Position numbers and translations under genes: made by a program. 64,000 nucleotides of DNA from JABJAG01 sp038137215. GTDB taxonomy: Bacteria; Pseudomonadota; Alphaproteobacteria; UBA6615. Numbering within the stretch: position 1 is the stretch's first letter; every line of letters starts with the position of its first letter. Under the pieces are notes generated by a model. The model ran no database searches, was not told the DNA's origin, and saw only the letters and a program-made list of their open reading frames with translations. The stretch lies in NCBI GenBank assembly GCA_038137215.1, contig JAYQBG010000012.1, forward strand, positions 1 through 64,000, written 5' to 3'. This document shows positions 8,780-17,973 of this stretch, piece by piece.

Positions 8780-9411
8780 GACATCTCTGCGAGATGTTTC
8801 TGCACCTCGTCGTACAGCGCCTGCGTTTCCGGGCAATCCAGCCCGTAATCGTCGAGCGCCTGCACCAGCAGTGCCACATATTCGTGACAGGTGCCCCGCG
8901 TGCCGAGCGCGCTGGCGATGATCCGCGCCGACTGGTCGCGCGGCAGGATTCCGGCGTAGTTGCGGTGCTCGCGGTTACCCACAAAACCCAAGGACCAGAC
9001 CGTCCCGGCCCCGGTTTCGGTGGGAATCCAGGTGGGGACATAGACCCCGCCGCTCATCTCGCGACGCCAGAGGGCATCGAGAATTTCCGCACGCCCCTCC
9101 TCGGGCAGCCGGAAGACGACGCCGGCGCAGGTGCCGCCCGGCTCCAGTGCGAGACCGAGGCCGGGCCGCTCGAACGAGCCCCGCGCACGCACGGTCCAGA
9201 AACAGAAGGCACGCCGGTGTTCGTGCAACATGGCGGTGCGGGTTTCCGCCGGCTCGAAGCGCGGGTCCCAGATCAGCGAGCCGGCCGCAAACACCCAGAG
9301 TGCAGACGGATCCGGTGCGGCATCAAGAGTTTGGCGGAGATTTTCCGCGCGCTGCGCATCCGTCCATTCGGTGAAGGAGGTCGGCGGAGGATTGACGGGG
9401 AGATCGGTCAT
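8776..9411 (-). CDS. chaC: gamma-glutamylcyclotransferase, ChaC family
   Basis: Cytosolic enzyme that splits glutathione to 5-oxoproline and Cys-Gly. The family motif is WVFAAGSLIWDP, where the usual YGSLIW has Ala for Tyr. A second conserved region reads FCFWTVRARG. The conserved LWRREM segment supplies the catalytic-type Glu. The start at 9411 (MTDLPV, 211 aa) follows a clear break from the upstream non-coding sequence. Four-base overlap with the DUF938 gene. Glutathione turnover fits the gor, gpx, grxD and glyoxalase-II-like genes in this window. The Tyr to Ala change at the substrate loop is a small oddity that may alter specificity. Confidence 0.85.
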   Translation of the reverse strand: MTDLPVNPPPTSFTEWTDAQRAENLRQTLDAAPDPSALWVFAAGSLIWDPRFEPAETRTAMLHEHRRAFCFWTVRARGSFERPGLGLALEPGGTCAGVVFRLPEEGRAEILDALWRREMSGGVYVPTWIPTETGAGTVWSLGFVGNREHRNYAGILPRDQSARIIASALGTRGTCHEYVALLVQALDDYGLDCPETQALYDEVQKHLAEMS

Positions 9412-9529
9412 GAAATCGGTACGCACCGCGAACAGGAAATACGAAAAATTTTCAAAATGCAGGCGCAGTCTGACACCCACGCTGCTATTCTGCCAGCCAA
9501 ACAAACCAGAGACACAGGGAAGTTAAGAC

Positions 9530-10468
9530 ATGTCAGGGACAGATATGAAGTCACACACCGTGGGTTGGATCGGTACCGGCAAGATGGGCTATCCGATGGC
9601 CGGCCTGCTGATCGAAGCCGGCGCCGATGTGAAGGTCTATAACCGCACCGCCGCCAAGGCCGAACCGCTGGGCGTAGAGGTGGTGGGTAAGCCCTCCGAT
9701 CTGGCCGACCGCGACATCATCTTCTCCATCGTCACCGACGATGCCGCGCTCCGGGAAATGATCACCGGCCCGGACGGTGTCCTGTCGGGCGAGACCAAGC
9801 CGAAAATCATCAGCGACAGTTCGACGGTGTCGATCGAGACCTCCATGGAAATGCGCGCGGCCGCCGAAGCGGCGGGCGTGATGTTCCTCGCCACGCCGAT
9901 CAGCGGCAACGGCCACGCGGTTGCCGCGGGCAAAGCGACGCTGGGTGTCTCCGGTCCGCGCGAAGCCTATGACATCGCACGACCCTACATCGCCGCGCTC
10001 GGCCGGGCCGAGACCTATATTGGCGAAGGCGATTCCTCGCGCCTCGCCAAGCTCGCCCACAATGTGATGCTCGGTGTCGTCGCCCAGTGTCTGGCAGAAA
10101 TCACGGTGCTTTGTGAGAAAGGCGGCATCAAGCGCGCCGACTTCCTGAACTATTTCAACAACAGCGCCATGTCCTCGATCTTCACCAACTACAAGGCGCC
10201 CGCGCTGGTGAACCTCGACTTTACCGCCACCCACACCTCGAAGATGCTGCGCAAGGATCTCGATCTCGCGCTTAGTGAGGCCAAGGACCTCGAAGTGCCG
10301 ATGCCGGTCACCAAACTGACCCGCGAACTGGTCCAGGCGCTGATCGGGCTGGGACACGGGGAAGACGATTTCGCATCAATGATCAAGGTGCAGGCCGCCA
10401 TGTCGGGATACGACATCGAACCGGAAAACGTCGAAGTCTCCGACGGCCTGAAAGACGCAGCGGAGTAA
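9530..10468 (+). CDS. NAD(P)-dependent beta-hydroxyacid dehydrogenase (3-hydroxyisobutyrate dehydrogenase family)
   Basis: Oxidoreductase of the MmsB / 6-phosphogluconate-like superfamily. The Rossmann motif GWIGTGKMGYPMA is at the N-terminus. The catalytic Lys lies in LAKLAHNVMLG with the paired Asn. The substrate-recognition DSSTVS and PISGNGHAV segments are present; the latter differs from the usual GG, so substrate may not be hydroxyisobutyrate. The alternative start at M6 (MKSHTV) is possible; the ribosome site GGGAAG precedes ATG 9530. The gene stands at the head of a block of amide and amine-processing genes on the same strand and may share their pathway, which is inference. Confidence 0.9.
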   Translation: MSGTDMKSHTVGWIGTGKMGYPMAGLLIEAGADVKVYNRTAAKAEPLGVEVVGKPSDLADRDIIFSIVTDDAALREMITGPDGVLSGETKPKIISDSSTVSIETSMEMRAAAEAAGVMFLATPISGNGHAVAAGKATLGVSGPREAYDIARPYIAALGRAETYIGEGDSSRLAKLAHNVMLGVVAQCLAEITVLCEKGGIKRADFLNYFNNSAMSSIFTNYKAPALVNLDFTATHTSKMLRKDLDLALSEAKDLEVPMPVTKLTRELVQALIGLGHGEDDFASMIKVQAAMSGYDIEPENVEVSDGLKDAAE

Positions 10469-10498
10469 CAGACCTGCGCGCCGACCATTTTTGCGCGC

Positions 10499-10589
10499 CA
10501 TTGCGAGGTGCCGCAGGCACCGCGGCAATCCAGATCGACCTCACACGCGGGACGGCTTCTGGATTGCCTGGCCCCACTCGTCATGACGA
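10499..10589. repeat. dispersed palindromic repeat, family A copy 2
   Basis: Same arms as the other family A copies (CATTGCGAGG, GGCAATCCAGA, TTCTGGATTGCC, CATGACGACC), between the dehydrogenase and amidohydrolase genes. Confidence 0.8.
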
Positions 10590-10619
10590 CCAATCTATCC
10601 AGATTTCAGGGAAACTACG

Positions 10620-11957
10620 ATGACCAAGACACTTATCAAGGGCGGCACCATCATCTCGATNNNNNNNNNNGGCGACATCCTCGTCAATGGCAGCGAGATC
10701 GAGAAGATCGGCAAATCAATCCGTTCCCCCGGCGCAAAGGTGATCGACGCCAGCGGCATGATCGTGATGCCGGGATTCGTGAACGCCCATCTGCATACTT
10801 GGCAGACCGGTATTCGCGGGGTGGCCGGCAACTGGTCAATCCCCGAATATCTGTACCAGATGCACGCCACGATCGCGCCGCGCTACACGGCGAAGGACAC
10901 CTATCTGGGCAATCTCGTGGGCGCACTCAACCAGATCAATCTGGGCGCAACCACGATCTTCGACTGGTGCCACAACAACGCGACCCCGGCCCATTCGGAT
11001 GCTGGGATTGCGGGACTAAAGGAATCCGGTATCCGCGCGCTGTTCGGGCACGGCTCACCCAAGCCCGACGCCAAGGAAGGCGCCAAGCATTTCAGCGAGA
11101 TTCCCCATCCGCGCAGTGAGCTGGAACGCCTGCGGAACGGTGAACTGTCGGACGACGACGCGCTGGTCACCCTGGCCATGGCGGCGCTCGGCGTCGATTT
11201 CTCGGTCTGGGATGTGGTCGAGCATGATTTCCGGCTCGCCAAGGAACTCGACCTCATCATCAGCACCCATGTCTGGGGCAGCCCGGCCCGTCTCAATCCC
11301 GATGGCTACAAGAAGCTGGCAAAGCTCAAGCTGCTCAACAAGCGCCACAACCTGGTGCACGGCAACTACCTGTCGGATGCCGAACTGAAACTGGTGGTGG
11401 ACTCCGGTGCGTCGGTCACGATTACACCGGAAGTCGAAATCCAGATGGGCCACGGGCAACCGCTGATCGGCCGGGTGCGCGATCTGGGCGGCAAGCCTTC
11501 CATCGGCATCGATGTGGAGTGCAACATCTCCGGCGACATGTTCACGGTCATGCGGATGGCGATGCAGCCCCAGCGTCTGGTGGACAATCAGGCGACGGTT
11601 CGCAAGAACAAGTCCATCGTCAGCGAGCTTTCGATCAAGCCGCGCGAGGCACTGGAATGGGCGACCATCAATTCCGCCCGCGCCATGGGCCTCGACAAAA
11701 AGGTCGGCTCGCTCAAGCCCGGCAAGCAAGCCGATATCATCCTGATCAACGGCAACGATCTGAACCTATTTCCGGTCCACAACCCGGTCGAAAGCGTGGT
11801 CTTCCACGCCCATGGCGGGAACGTGGATACGGTGTTGATCGCAGGCAAGATCCAGAAACAGAACGGCAAGCTGAAATACCGCGGCCTGCAGGGAAAGATG
11901 GATGAACTCGCCCGATCCGGCCGACGTATCCTGAAAGGCATAAAGCTCGCCGCCTAA
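10620..11957 (+). CDS. amidohydrolase superfamily (TrzN/AtzB/SsnA-like)
   Basis: Metal-dependent hydrolase of the cyclic amidine/chlorohydrolase branch. Metal ligands appear in order: NAHLHTW, STHVWGS, LVHGNYLS, and the Asp of SIGIDVECN, where the usual GTD is GID. The C-terminal part has the beta-sandwich features SLKPGKQADIIL. A run of ten N (10661-10670) interrupts codons 14-17, in the N-terminal beta-sandwich; the true gap size is unknown, and relatives have a longer spacer there. Product about 445 aa as assembled. Likely substrates are N-heterocycles or their amino derivatives. The following aminotransferase and amidases on the same strand support a nitrogen-compound catabolic unit. Confidence 0.85.
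   Translation: MTKTLIKGGTIISXXXXGDILVNGSEIEKIGKSIRSPGAKVIDASGMIVMPGFVNAHLHTWQTGIRGVAGNWSIPEYLYQMHATIAPRYTAKDTYLGNLVGALNQINLGATTIFDWCHNNATPAHSDAGIAGLKESGIRALFGHGSPKPDAKEGAKHFSEIPHPRSELERLRNGELSDDDALVTLAMAALGVDFSVWDVVEHDFRLAKELDLIISTHVWGSPARLNPDGYKKLAKLKLLNKRHNLVHGNYLSDAELKLVVDSGASVTITPEVEIQMGHGQPLIGRVRDLGGKPSIGIDVECNISGDMFTVMRMAMQPQRLVDNQATVRKNKSIVSELSIKPREALEWATINSARAMGLDKKVGSLKPGKQADIILINGNDLNLFPVHNPVESVVFHAHGGNVDTVLIAGKIQKQNGKLKYRGLQGKMDELARSGRRILKGIKLAA
10661..10670. other. assembly gap (10 N)
   Basis: Exactly ten N inside the amidohydrolase gene, the usual placeholder for a scaffold gap of unknown length. The frame happens to stay open across it. Confidence 0.99.
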
Positions 11958-11964
11958 TGAATGT

Positions 11965-12059
11965 CGTCATTGCGAGGTGCGGCAGGCACCGCCGCAATCC
12001 AGATAGGCCCCTCACCCTGCACGGCAAATGGATTGCTTCGCTCCGCTCGCAATGACGAC
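11965..12059. repeat. dispersed palindromic repeat, family A copy 3
   Basis: A full-length copy: CGTCATTGCGAGG on the left, CGCAATCCAGA and ATGGATTGC in the middle, CTCGCAATGACG on the right. It fills the intergenic space before the aminotransferase. Confidence 0.85.
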
Positions 12060-12130
12060 CGGATCACGGCTGGATATTCACCACCGGACTTCGCTGATGT
12101 AAGGTGCCGTCTTCCCGACTGGAGACGAGT

Positions 12131-13522
12131 ATGCCTGACGACTCACCCCGCCCGAATTCCCCCGAAGCCCGCGATGCGGCCTCGATCATTCACCCCCTGA
12201 CGAACCTCAAGACCCATCTTGAGAAAGGCCCGGTCGTGATCGACGAAGGCCAGGGCGTCTGGGTCACCGACATTCACGGCAAGCAGTATATCGAGGGCAT
12301 GGCCGGGCTGTGGTGCATCTCGCTGGGCTACGGCCAGGACCGTCTGGTGAAGGCCGCCGCCGACCAGATGGCGCGCCTGCCTTATTATCATCTGACAAAT
12401 CACAAGAGCCATTCGCCGGTGATCGACCTGGCCGAAAAGCTGCTCGAGATCGCACCGGTGCCGATGTCGAAGATCTGGTTCGCCAATTCCGGATCCGAGG
12501 GTAATGACAGCGCGGCCCGGATCGTCTGGTACTACTGGTATGCCATGGGCAAGCCCGAGAAGCGCAAGATCATCGCGCATCAGAAGGCCTATCATGGCAA
12601 CACCATCGCGTCGGCCAGCCTGTCGGGCCTCTACTACAACCACGCGTCCTTCGGACTGCCGCTCGACGGTTTCCTGCACGTCACGCCGCCCCATCATTAT
12701 CGCTTTGCCAAACCCGGTGAGAGCGAGGAAGACTTCGCCACCCGGCTGGCCGAAGAACTCGACGCGCTCATCCAGGCCGAAGGCCCTGAAACCGTCGGTG
12801 CCTTCTTCACCGAACCGATCATGGGCTCGGGTGGCGTCATCGTGCCGCCACCGACTTATTACGAGAAGATTCAGGCGGTCCTGAAAAAATATGACATGCT
12901 GCTGATCTCCGACGAGGTGATCACGGCTTTCGGGCGCACCGGCAACATGTTCGGGACCACCACCATGGGGCTGGAGCCGGACATGATTGTCTGCGCCAAA
13001 GGCCTGTCGAGCGCCTATCTTCCTATCTCGGCGCTGATGGTGAATGCGCGGGTCTTCGATGCGATTTCCGAAGAAAGCGACAAGGTGGGGGTGTTCGGCC
13101 TCAGCTTCACCTATTCCGGTCATCCGGTTTCGGCTGCCGTCGCCCGCGAGGCGCTGCGCATCTACGAAGACGAAGATATCGTCGGCCATGTCCGGGCGAT
13201 GGAACCCCACTTCCAGGGCGGTTTGCGCGAACTTCTCGACCACCCGCTGGTGGGCGAGGTGCGCGGCAAGGGACTGGTCGCCGGGGTGGAACTGGTGAAA
13301 GACAAAGCCACCGGTGAAGCTTTCGATCCGGCCCTCGCCGTGGGCCCGTTCTGCAATAAGAAGGCCGAGGATCACGGGCTGATCGTGCGCGCCATCGGCG
13401 ACACGATCTCCTTCTGTCCGCCGCTGATCATCAACAAGGACGAGATCGAGGAGATGATCGTCCGGTTCCGACGTGCGCTGGACGACACGCTGGACATGGT
13501 GCGCGAACAGGGGCTGATATGA
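12131..13522 (+). CDS. class III pyridoxal-phosphate aminotransferase
   Basis: Omega-amino acid:pyruvate-type transaminase. The PLP site is clear: FANSGSEGNDSA binds the phosphate, LLISDEVITAFGRTG holds the Asp that contacts the pyridine ring, and the Schiff-base Lys is in VCAKGLSSAYLP. Length is 463 aa from ATG 12131, chosen over GTG 12104 because GGAGACG precedes it. The stop overlaps the following amidase start as ATGA, so the two are co-translated. Substrate is probably a terminal amine or beta-amino acid; class III members are too varied to name it. An enzyme releasing such an amine could be the adjacent amidase. Confidence 0.92.
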   Translation: MPDDSPRPNSPEARDAASIIHPLTNLKTHLEKGPVVIDEGQGVWVTDIHGKQYIEGMAGLWCISLGYGQDRLVKAAADQMARLPYYHLTNHKSHSPVIDLAEKLLEIAPVPMSKIWFANSGSEGNDSAARIVWYYWYAMGKPEKRKIIAHQKAYHGNTIASASLSGLYYNHASFGLPLDGFLHVTPPHHYRFAKPGESEEDFATRLAEELDALIQAEGPETVGAFFTEPIMGSGGVIVPPPTYYEKIQAVLKKYDMLLISDEVITAFGRTGNMFGTTTMGLEPDMIVCAKGLSSAYLPISALMVNARVFDAISEESDKVGVFGLSFTYSGHPVSAAVAREALRIYEDEDIVGHVRAMEPHFQGGLRELLDHPLVGEVRGKGLVAGVELVKDKATGEAFDPALAVGPFCNKKAEDHGLIVRAIGDTISFCPPLIINKDEIEEMIVRFRRALDDTLDMVREQGLI

Positions 13523-14931
13523 GTGAAAACCTGATCGGCAAAACCGCGGTTGAACTGAGCGAACTCTATGCCGCCGGCGACGCCTCCCCGGTGGAGGCGA
13601 CCCAGGCGGTGCTCGACCAGATCGACAAGCACAACCCGACGCTGAACAACTTCTGTCTGGTCGATCCCGAAGCCGCCCTGGCTTCTGCGCGGGAGTCCGA
13701 AGCCCGCTGGCAGTCGGGCGTGCAGCTTTCGCCCATCGACGGCGTGCCCACCTCTATCAAGGATCTGACCCTGACCAAGGGCTGGCCGACCATGCGCGGC
13801 TCGCGGACCAGCGACCCTGATGTGCCCATGGACGAGGATGCCCCCGCCACCGCGCGCCTGCGCGAAGCGGGAGCCGTGCTGGTGGGTAAGACGACAACAC
13901 CGGAGATGGGCTGGAAGGGCGTGACCGACAGCCCCTTGACCGGGATCACGCGCAACCCCTGGAATCCCGAGCGCACCCCGGGCGGGTCGTCGGGCGGGGC
14001 CTCCGCGGCCACGGCGGCTTTCATGGGTCCGTTGCATCAGGCATCCGACGCGGCGGGTTCCATTCGCATTCCGGCTGCCTTTGCCGGCGTGTTTGGCCAC
14101 AAACCCACCTTCGGGCTGGTGCCGAACTATCCCCTGCCCCCACATATCGGCAGTCTTGCCAATATGGGGCCGATGACGCGTACCGTGACTGATGCCGCAA
14201 CCATGCTGAACGTGCTGGCACAGCCGGATTTCCGCGATTTCATGGCCGCGCCGGCCGTCGCCCAGGACGAGAACTACCTGAACGCGCTTGAAGCCGGGAT
14301 CGACGGCGTGCGCATCGCCTACAGCCCCACGCTCGGCGAGAACGGCTGGGCCGATGACGATGTGGCGCGTGCCGTGAAAGCCGCCGCCGATGTACTGGCC
14401 GATCTGGGGGCCATCGTCGAGGAGGTGGATCCGGATATTCCGGCACCCCGCCCGATCATCGATGCGATCTGGACCACGGCCGATGCCTGGATCGTCGATC
14501 AGATGCCGCCCGAAAAGCGCGAACTGATGGATCCGGGCCTGCTGGCCATTGCCGAAGAGGGCCGCAAGGTGGGCGTGACCGAGCTGGTAAACGCCCATGC
14601 CGGTCGCGTCGAACTCGGCAACGCCATGGCCCGCTTCCACGAGATCTATGACCTGCTGCTCACCCCGCAAATGCCCCTTGAGGCCTTTGAAACAGGGCAC
14701 GATGTGCCCGACGGTCGGGACATGTCATCCTGGGTGGACTGGTCCCCCTTCACCTATCCGTTCAACCTGACCATGCAGCCCGCCTGCTCGGTGCCCTGCG
14801 GATTGGGCAACGCGCGCATGCCGGTGGCCTTTCAACTGGTCGGCCGCCATTGGCAGGATGCACTGGTCCTGCGCACCGCCCGGGCCTACGAAAAGGCAAA
14901 ACCCTTCGCCGCCGCGCCGGGGTACGTATAA
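13519..14931 (+). CDS. amidase signature family enzyme
   Basis: Ser-cisSer-Lys amide hydrolase of 470 aa. K81 lies in TSIKDL, the cis-Ser S157 in GGSSGG, and the nucleophile S181 in DAAGSIRIP, where the usual Gly-Gly-Ser is Ala-Gly-Ser. It is translationally coupled to the aminotransferase (four-base overlap). The C-terminal third contains NLTMQPACSVPCG, the usual late motif. GatA is unlikely because there is no gatB or gatC nearby. Substrate is an amide of unknown type. The convergent gene 15010-16446 is a second amidase of a different subgroup. Confidence 0.92.
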   Translation: MSENLIGKTAVELSELYAAGDASPVEATQAVLDQIDKHNPTLNNFCLVDPEAALASARESEARWQSGVQLSPIDGVPTSIKDLTLTKGWPTMRGSRTSDPDVPMDEDAPATARLREAGAVLVGKTTTPEMGWKGVTDSPLTGITRNPWNPERTPGGSSGGASAATAAFMGPLHQASDAAGSIRIPAAFAGVFGHKPTFGLVPNYPLPPHIGSLANMGPMTRTVTDAATMLNVLAQPDFRDFMAAPAVAQDENYLNALEAGIDGVRIAYSPTLGENGWADDDVARAVKAAADVLADLGAIVEEVDPDIPAPRPIIDAIWTTADAWIVDQMPPEKRELMDPGLLAIAEEGRKVGVTELVNAHAGRVELGNAMARFHEIYDLLLTPQMPLEAFETGHDVPDGRDMSSWVDWSPFTYPFNLTMQPACSVPCGLGNARMPVAFQLVGRHWQDALVLRTARAYEKAKPFAAAPGYV

Positions 14932-14957
14932 AGACGAGACTAAGTTGCTTCCAAAAC

Positions 14958-14995
14958 CGTCATTGCGAGGCGCGCAGCAACGAAGCAATCCAGGG
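14958..14995. repeat. dispersed palindromic repeat, family A copy 4 (half)
   Basis: Left half only: CGTCATTGCGAGGCG followed by GAAGCAATCCAG, between the stops of the two convergent amidase genes. The right arm is missing. Confidence 0.7.
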
Positions 14996-15009
14996 CCGAC
15001 ACGCACGCC

Positions 15010-16446
15010 TCAAACCTGCGGCAAGCCCTCCGGGCGGCGGTCGCGCCAGGGCATGGCCTGCTCCAGTTGGGCCGACAGGCGGAACAGCGTGGCCTCATCG
15101 GCATAACGCCCGACCGCCTGTACCGAAACCGGGAAGCCCTGATCGGTGGTGCCCACCGGCAAACTGATCGCCGGCGCGCCGGTCAGGTTGAACCAGACCG
15201 TGAAGGGCGAGAACGCGGCCACCCGATCCCAGTATTCATCGGCATCGTCCATCATCATGTCGAGCCAGCCTAGCCGGGGCGGCATGTGCCCGAGGCCCGG
15301 CGTCAGCAGCACGTCATACTGTTCGTGGAAGGCGGCCATCCGTCGACCCGCTGTGTGCATGCGGCCCTGGGCAAGAAACACGTCATAGCCGGTGACGGAC
15401 TCTCCCTTTTCCGCCGTCGCGGCGACTACCTTTTCGATTTCGCCCTCGACCGGCAAACGCCCCTTTGTCGGATGGAGCCGGATCGTCTGGGCCGCGTTGG
15501 ACGCCATGAGCGTCCGGAAGACCTCCTGCATCTCGTCATTGTCCAGCGGCGGATCGGCCTCCTCGACGTGGTGACCGAGTTCCGAGAGCACCTGCACGGT
15601 TTCCGTAAGCACCCGGGCATGCTCGCCATCGGTTTTGGCGCCCGTGTTCCCGCCCGAGGAGACAGCAATGCGCAGAACGCCCGGTTCGGTCTGCGCTTCG
15701 GAGAGAAACGCGCGCGCGGGCGGCGGTGCAAAATACGGGTCCCCCGGTGCCGGACCGGCGGTCGCATCGAGAATGGCCGCGTGATCGCGCACGGTGATCG
15801 AGACCGTGTGTTCCGCCACGATCCCGCCCATGCGCTCACCCAGACCCGGCGCAAAACTGTTGCGGCCCCGGGTCGGCTTCAGTCCGACCAGCCCGCAGCA
15901 GGAGGCGGGCACGCGGATTGAGCCGAACCCGTCGCTGGCATGCGCGGCAGGCAGAATACGCGCGGCGACGGCGGACGCGGCCCCGCCGGACGAGCCACCG
16001 GGCGTGACATCATCATCCCAGGGGTTTTTCGTCGGGCCGTAGAATTGCGGTTCGCAGGTGATCGACATACCGAACTCGCAGGTGTTGGTCTTGCCGAAGA
16101 TCGACATTCCGGCGGCTTTCAGGCGCACCACCGTTTCGCTGTCGGCATCGGGCACCACATCTTCCATGAACTTGCTGCCGCCGGTGGTCGGCGTTCCGGC
16201 AATCGCAGCCCCCAGATCCTTGATCAGATAGGGTACACCGGCGAGCGGACCGGACGGCAGGTCACGTACCGCCATCTCCCGCCCGTGATCATAGAGTTCC
16301 TGCACCACCGCGTTCAGCGCCGGATTGCGGGCGTCACAGCGGGCAATGGCGGCTTCGAGAACTTCCTCCGCGGTGACCTCACCGTTTCGAATCAATTCCG
16401 CCAGGCCAATCGCATCATAGTTCTCGTATTCCTTGAAATCGGGCAT
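15010..16446 (-). CDS. amidase signature family enzyme (second)
   Basis: Amide hydrolase of 478 aa with the complete triad: K76 in YLIKDL, cis-Ser S152 in GGSSGG, nucleophile S176 in GFGSIRVP. The late motif reads NLTGAPAISLPVG. The start at 16446 (MPDFKEY) was chosen; the open frame runs about 240 codons further upstream, but that part is antisense to the DMT exporter and has no amidase homology. It faces the first amidase tail to tail. The two share architecture but little detailed sequence, so they are not a recent duplication. Confidence 0.9.
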   Translation of the reverse strand: MPDFKEYENYDAIGLAELIRNGEVTAEEVLEAAIARCDARNPALNAVVQELYDHGREMAVRDLPSGPLAGVPYLIKDLGAAIAGTPTTGGSKFMEDVVPDADSETVVRLKAAGMSIFGKTNTCEFGMSITCEPQFYGPTKNPWDDDVTPGGSSGGAASAVAARILPAAHASDGFGSIRVPASCCGLVGLKPTRGRNSFAPGLGERMGGIVAEHTVSITVRDHAAILDATAGPAPGDPYFAPPPARAFLSEAQTEPGVLRIAVSSGGNTGAKTDGEHARVLTETVQVLSELGHHVEEADPPLDNDEMQEVFRTLMASNAAQTIRLHPTKGRLPVEGEIEKVVAATAEKGESVTGYDVFLAQGRMHTAGRRMAAFHEQYDVLLTPGLGHMPPRLGWLDMMMDDADEYWDRVAAFSPFTVWFNLTGAPAISLPVGTTDQGFPVSVQAVGRYADEATLFRLSAQLEQAMPWRDRRPEGLPQV

Positions 16447-16527
16447 GTCCGTCCCCCGGTTGAAAGCCGCGCGTCGATCCCCCACTCTCGCGCATCGCGA
16501 AACAACGGTCCACTCATCGGCTACACT

Positions 16528-17451
16528 ATGTCTCGCTCGAAGATCCTCATCGGCACCGCTCTGACCTGCGCGGCCGGCATCGCGTTCGCAGGCAACTCGA
16601 CAGCGGCCAAGCTTGCCTATGAAGGCGGCACGAACCCCCTGACCTACCTGACCCTGCGCGCAGCGCTCGCAGCCCTGCTTGTGCTCGCCATCATCGTGCT
16701 GACCCGGCGCAGCCTGCGTATGCCCCCGCGCCGCCGACTGGCCGCACTGGGGCTCGGAGGGCTGGCGGCCTTCTATTCCTTCGGCCTGCTCTCGGCCATC
16801 GAGTTCATTCCCGTCGCCCTCGCGGTGCTGATTTTCTACACCTTCCCGCTGTTCACCAGTGCCTTCACCTGGTTGAGCGGGCGGGGAAAACCCAATGCCA
16901 TCTCGATCAGTGCCCTGATCGTTGCGTTTGCGGGACTGGCGATTGCACTCGATGTGGGGGGCGAACAGTTGAACTTCGAGGGTGTCGCGCTTGCCTTCAT
17001 GGCCGCGCTGGGCCTGACGGCGGTGGTCATCCTGAATAGTCGCATGGTCGGCGCGAGCGACCCCAACCCCGTGACATTCCACATGATGCTTTCTGCCGCT
17101 GTCATCGGGCTGGTCTGCACCGTGCTGTTCAGCGAGATCGCCCTGCCGGACACCAGCAAGGGCTGGTTCCATCTGGGTGTCGGCACCACGCTGTTTGCAT
17201 GCGCCATCGTAACGATCTTCTTTGCACTCTCGCTGGTCGGAACCGTGGCCACATCGCTCACCATGAACATCGAACCCGTGGCGAGCCTAATTTTCGGGGT
17301 GCTGATACTCGGCCAGGTTCTCACGGGTTGGCAGATCGCCGGCGCGGCGCTGGTCATTGCCGCGGTTTTGTCGGTACGCTTGGCCGATCTTCGAAAATCC
17401 GACGCTCCCTCCGATCCATCGCGTGACACATCCCAAGAGGCCCGCCCATGA
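16528..17451 (+). CDS. EamA/DMT family transporter
   Basis: Inner-membrane drug/metabolite exporter with ten predicted helices and two EamA repeats (about residues 7-140 and 150-290). The repeats show the usual pattern of a short charged loop between helices, and the tail from about 290 is hydrophilic. The start is ATG 16528; the long open frame upstream is antisense to the amidase and is not coding. Divergent from the amidase gene, with 81 bases between starts. Its stop overlaps the CinA-C gene start as ATGA, so the two are co-translated. Substrate unknown. Confidence 0.9.
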   Translation: MSRSKILIGTALTCAAGIAFAGNSTAAKLAYEGGTNPLTYLTLRAALAALLVLAIIVLTRRSLRMPPRRRLAALGLGGLAAFYSFGLLSAIEFIPVALAVLIFYTFPLFTSAFTWLSGRGKPNAISISALIVAFAGLAIALDVGGEQLNFEGVALAFMAALGLTAVVILNSRMVGASDPNPVTFHMMLSAAVIGLVCTVLFSEIALPDTSKGWFHLGVGTTLFACAIVTIFFALSLVGTVATSLTMNIEPVASLIFGVLILGQVLTGWQIAGAALVIAAVLSVRLADLRKSDAPSDPSRDTSQEARP

Positions 17452-17936
17452 CATCCCTGACCGAACACACCGAGGCCATCGCCAATATCCTGAAAGCACG
17501 CGGGGAAACCGTGGCCGTGGCCGAAACTTCGGCAGGCGGGCTGGTTTCTGCCCAGCTTCTCGCCGTCGGCGGGGCCTCGGCCTATTTCGTGGGCGGCGGG
17601 GTGCTGTACACCGGGGATGCCCGTGAGGCGCTGGCCGGGATCACCGATGCGGACATGGCCGGCATGCGTTCAAGCAGCGAACCCTTTGCCGAACTTCTGG
17701 CAAAAACCCTGCGGGAGAAGCTCGGCACAACCTGGGGCGTGGCTGAAACCGGCGCAGCCGGCCCCACCGGCAACCGCTACGGAGATGACGCGGGGCACAC
17801 TTGCGTCGCCGTTTCCGGGCCGGTTTCCATGGTCAAAACCCTCGAGACCGGACATAACGACCGGGGCGAAAACATGTGGCGTTTTGCAACCGAGGCGCTG
17901 CATCTGTTCAAGGCCTGCCTTGACAAGCAATCCTGA
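17448..17936 (+). CDS. pncC: CinA C-terminal domain protein (NMN amidohydrolase, PncC type)
   Basis: Stand-alone CinA-C domain of 162 aa that converts nicotinamide mononucleotide to nicotinate mononucleotide in characterised relatives. The motif VAVAETSAGGLVSAQLL at the N-terminus corresponds to the family's AESCTGG segment, with Thr-Ser in place of Ser-Cys. GVAETGAAGPTGN matches the second signature. The CinA N-terminal domain is encoded separately at 19420-20202. Translationally coupled to the exporter before it. Fits the NAD-recycling theme of nadE and pncB. The family assignment is firm; enzymatic activity is inferred. Confidence 0.85.
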   Translation: MTSLTEHTEAIANILKARGETVAVAETSAGGLVSAQLLAVGGASAYFVGGGVLYTGDAREALAGITDADMAGMRSSSEPFAELLAKTLREKLGTTWGVAETGAAGPTGNRYGDDAGHTCVAVSGPVSMVKTLETGHNDRGENMWRFATEALHLFKACLDKQS

Positions 17937-17973
17937 TCGGTGTGGAACCGCTTCCGCCGAACAAGATCATGCA

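Noticed and set aside
15010..17172. 720-codon open frame over the amidase and beyond
   Set aside because: Only 15010-16446 has amidase features. The rest is antisense to the DMT exporter.
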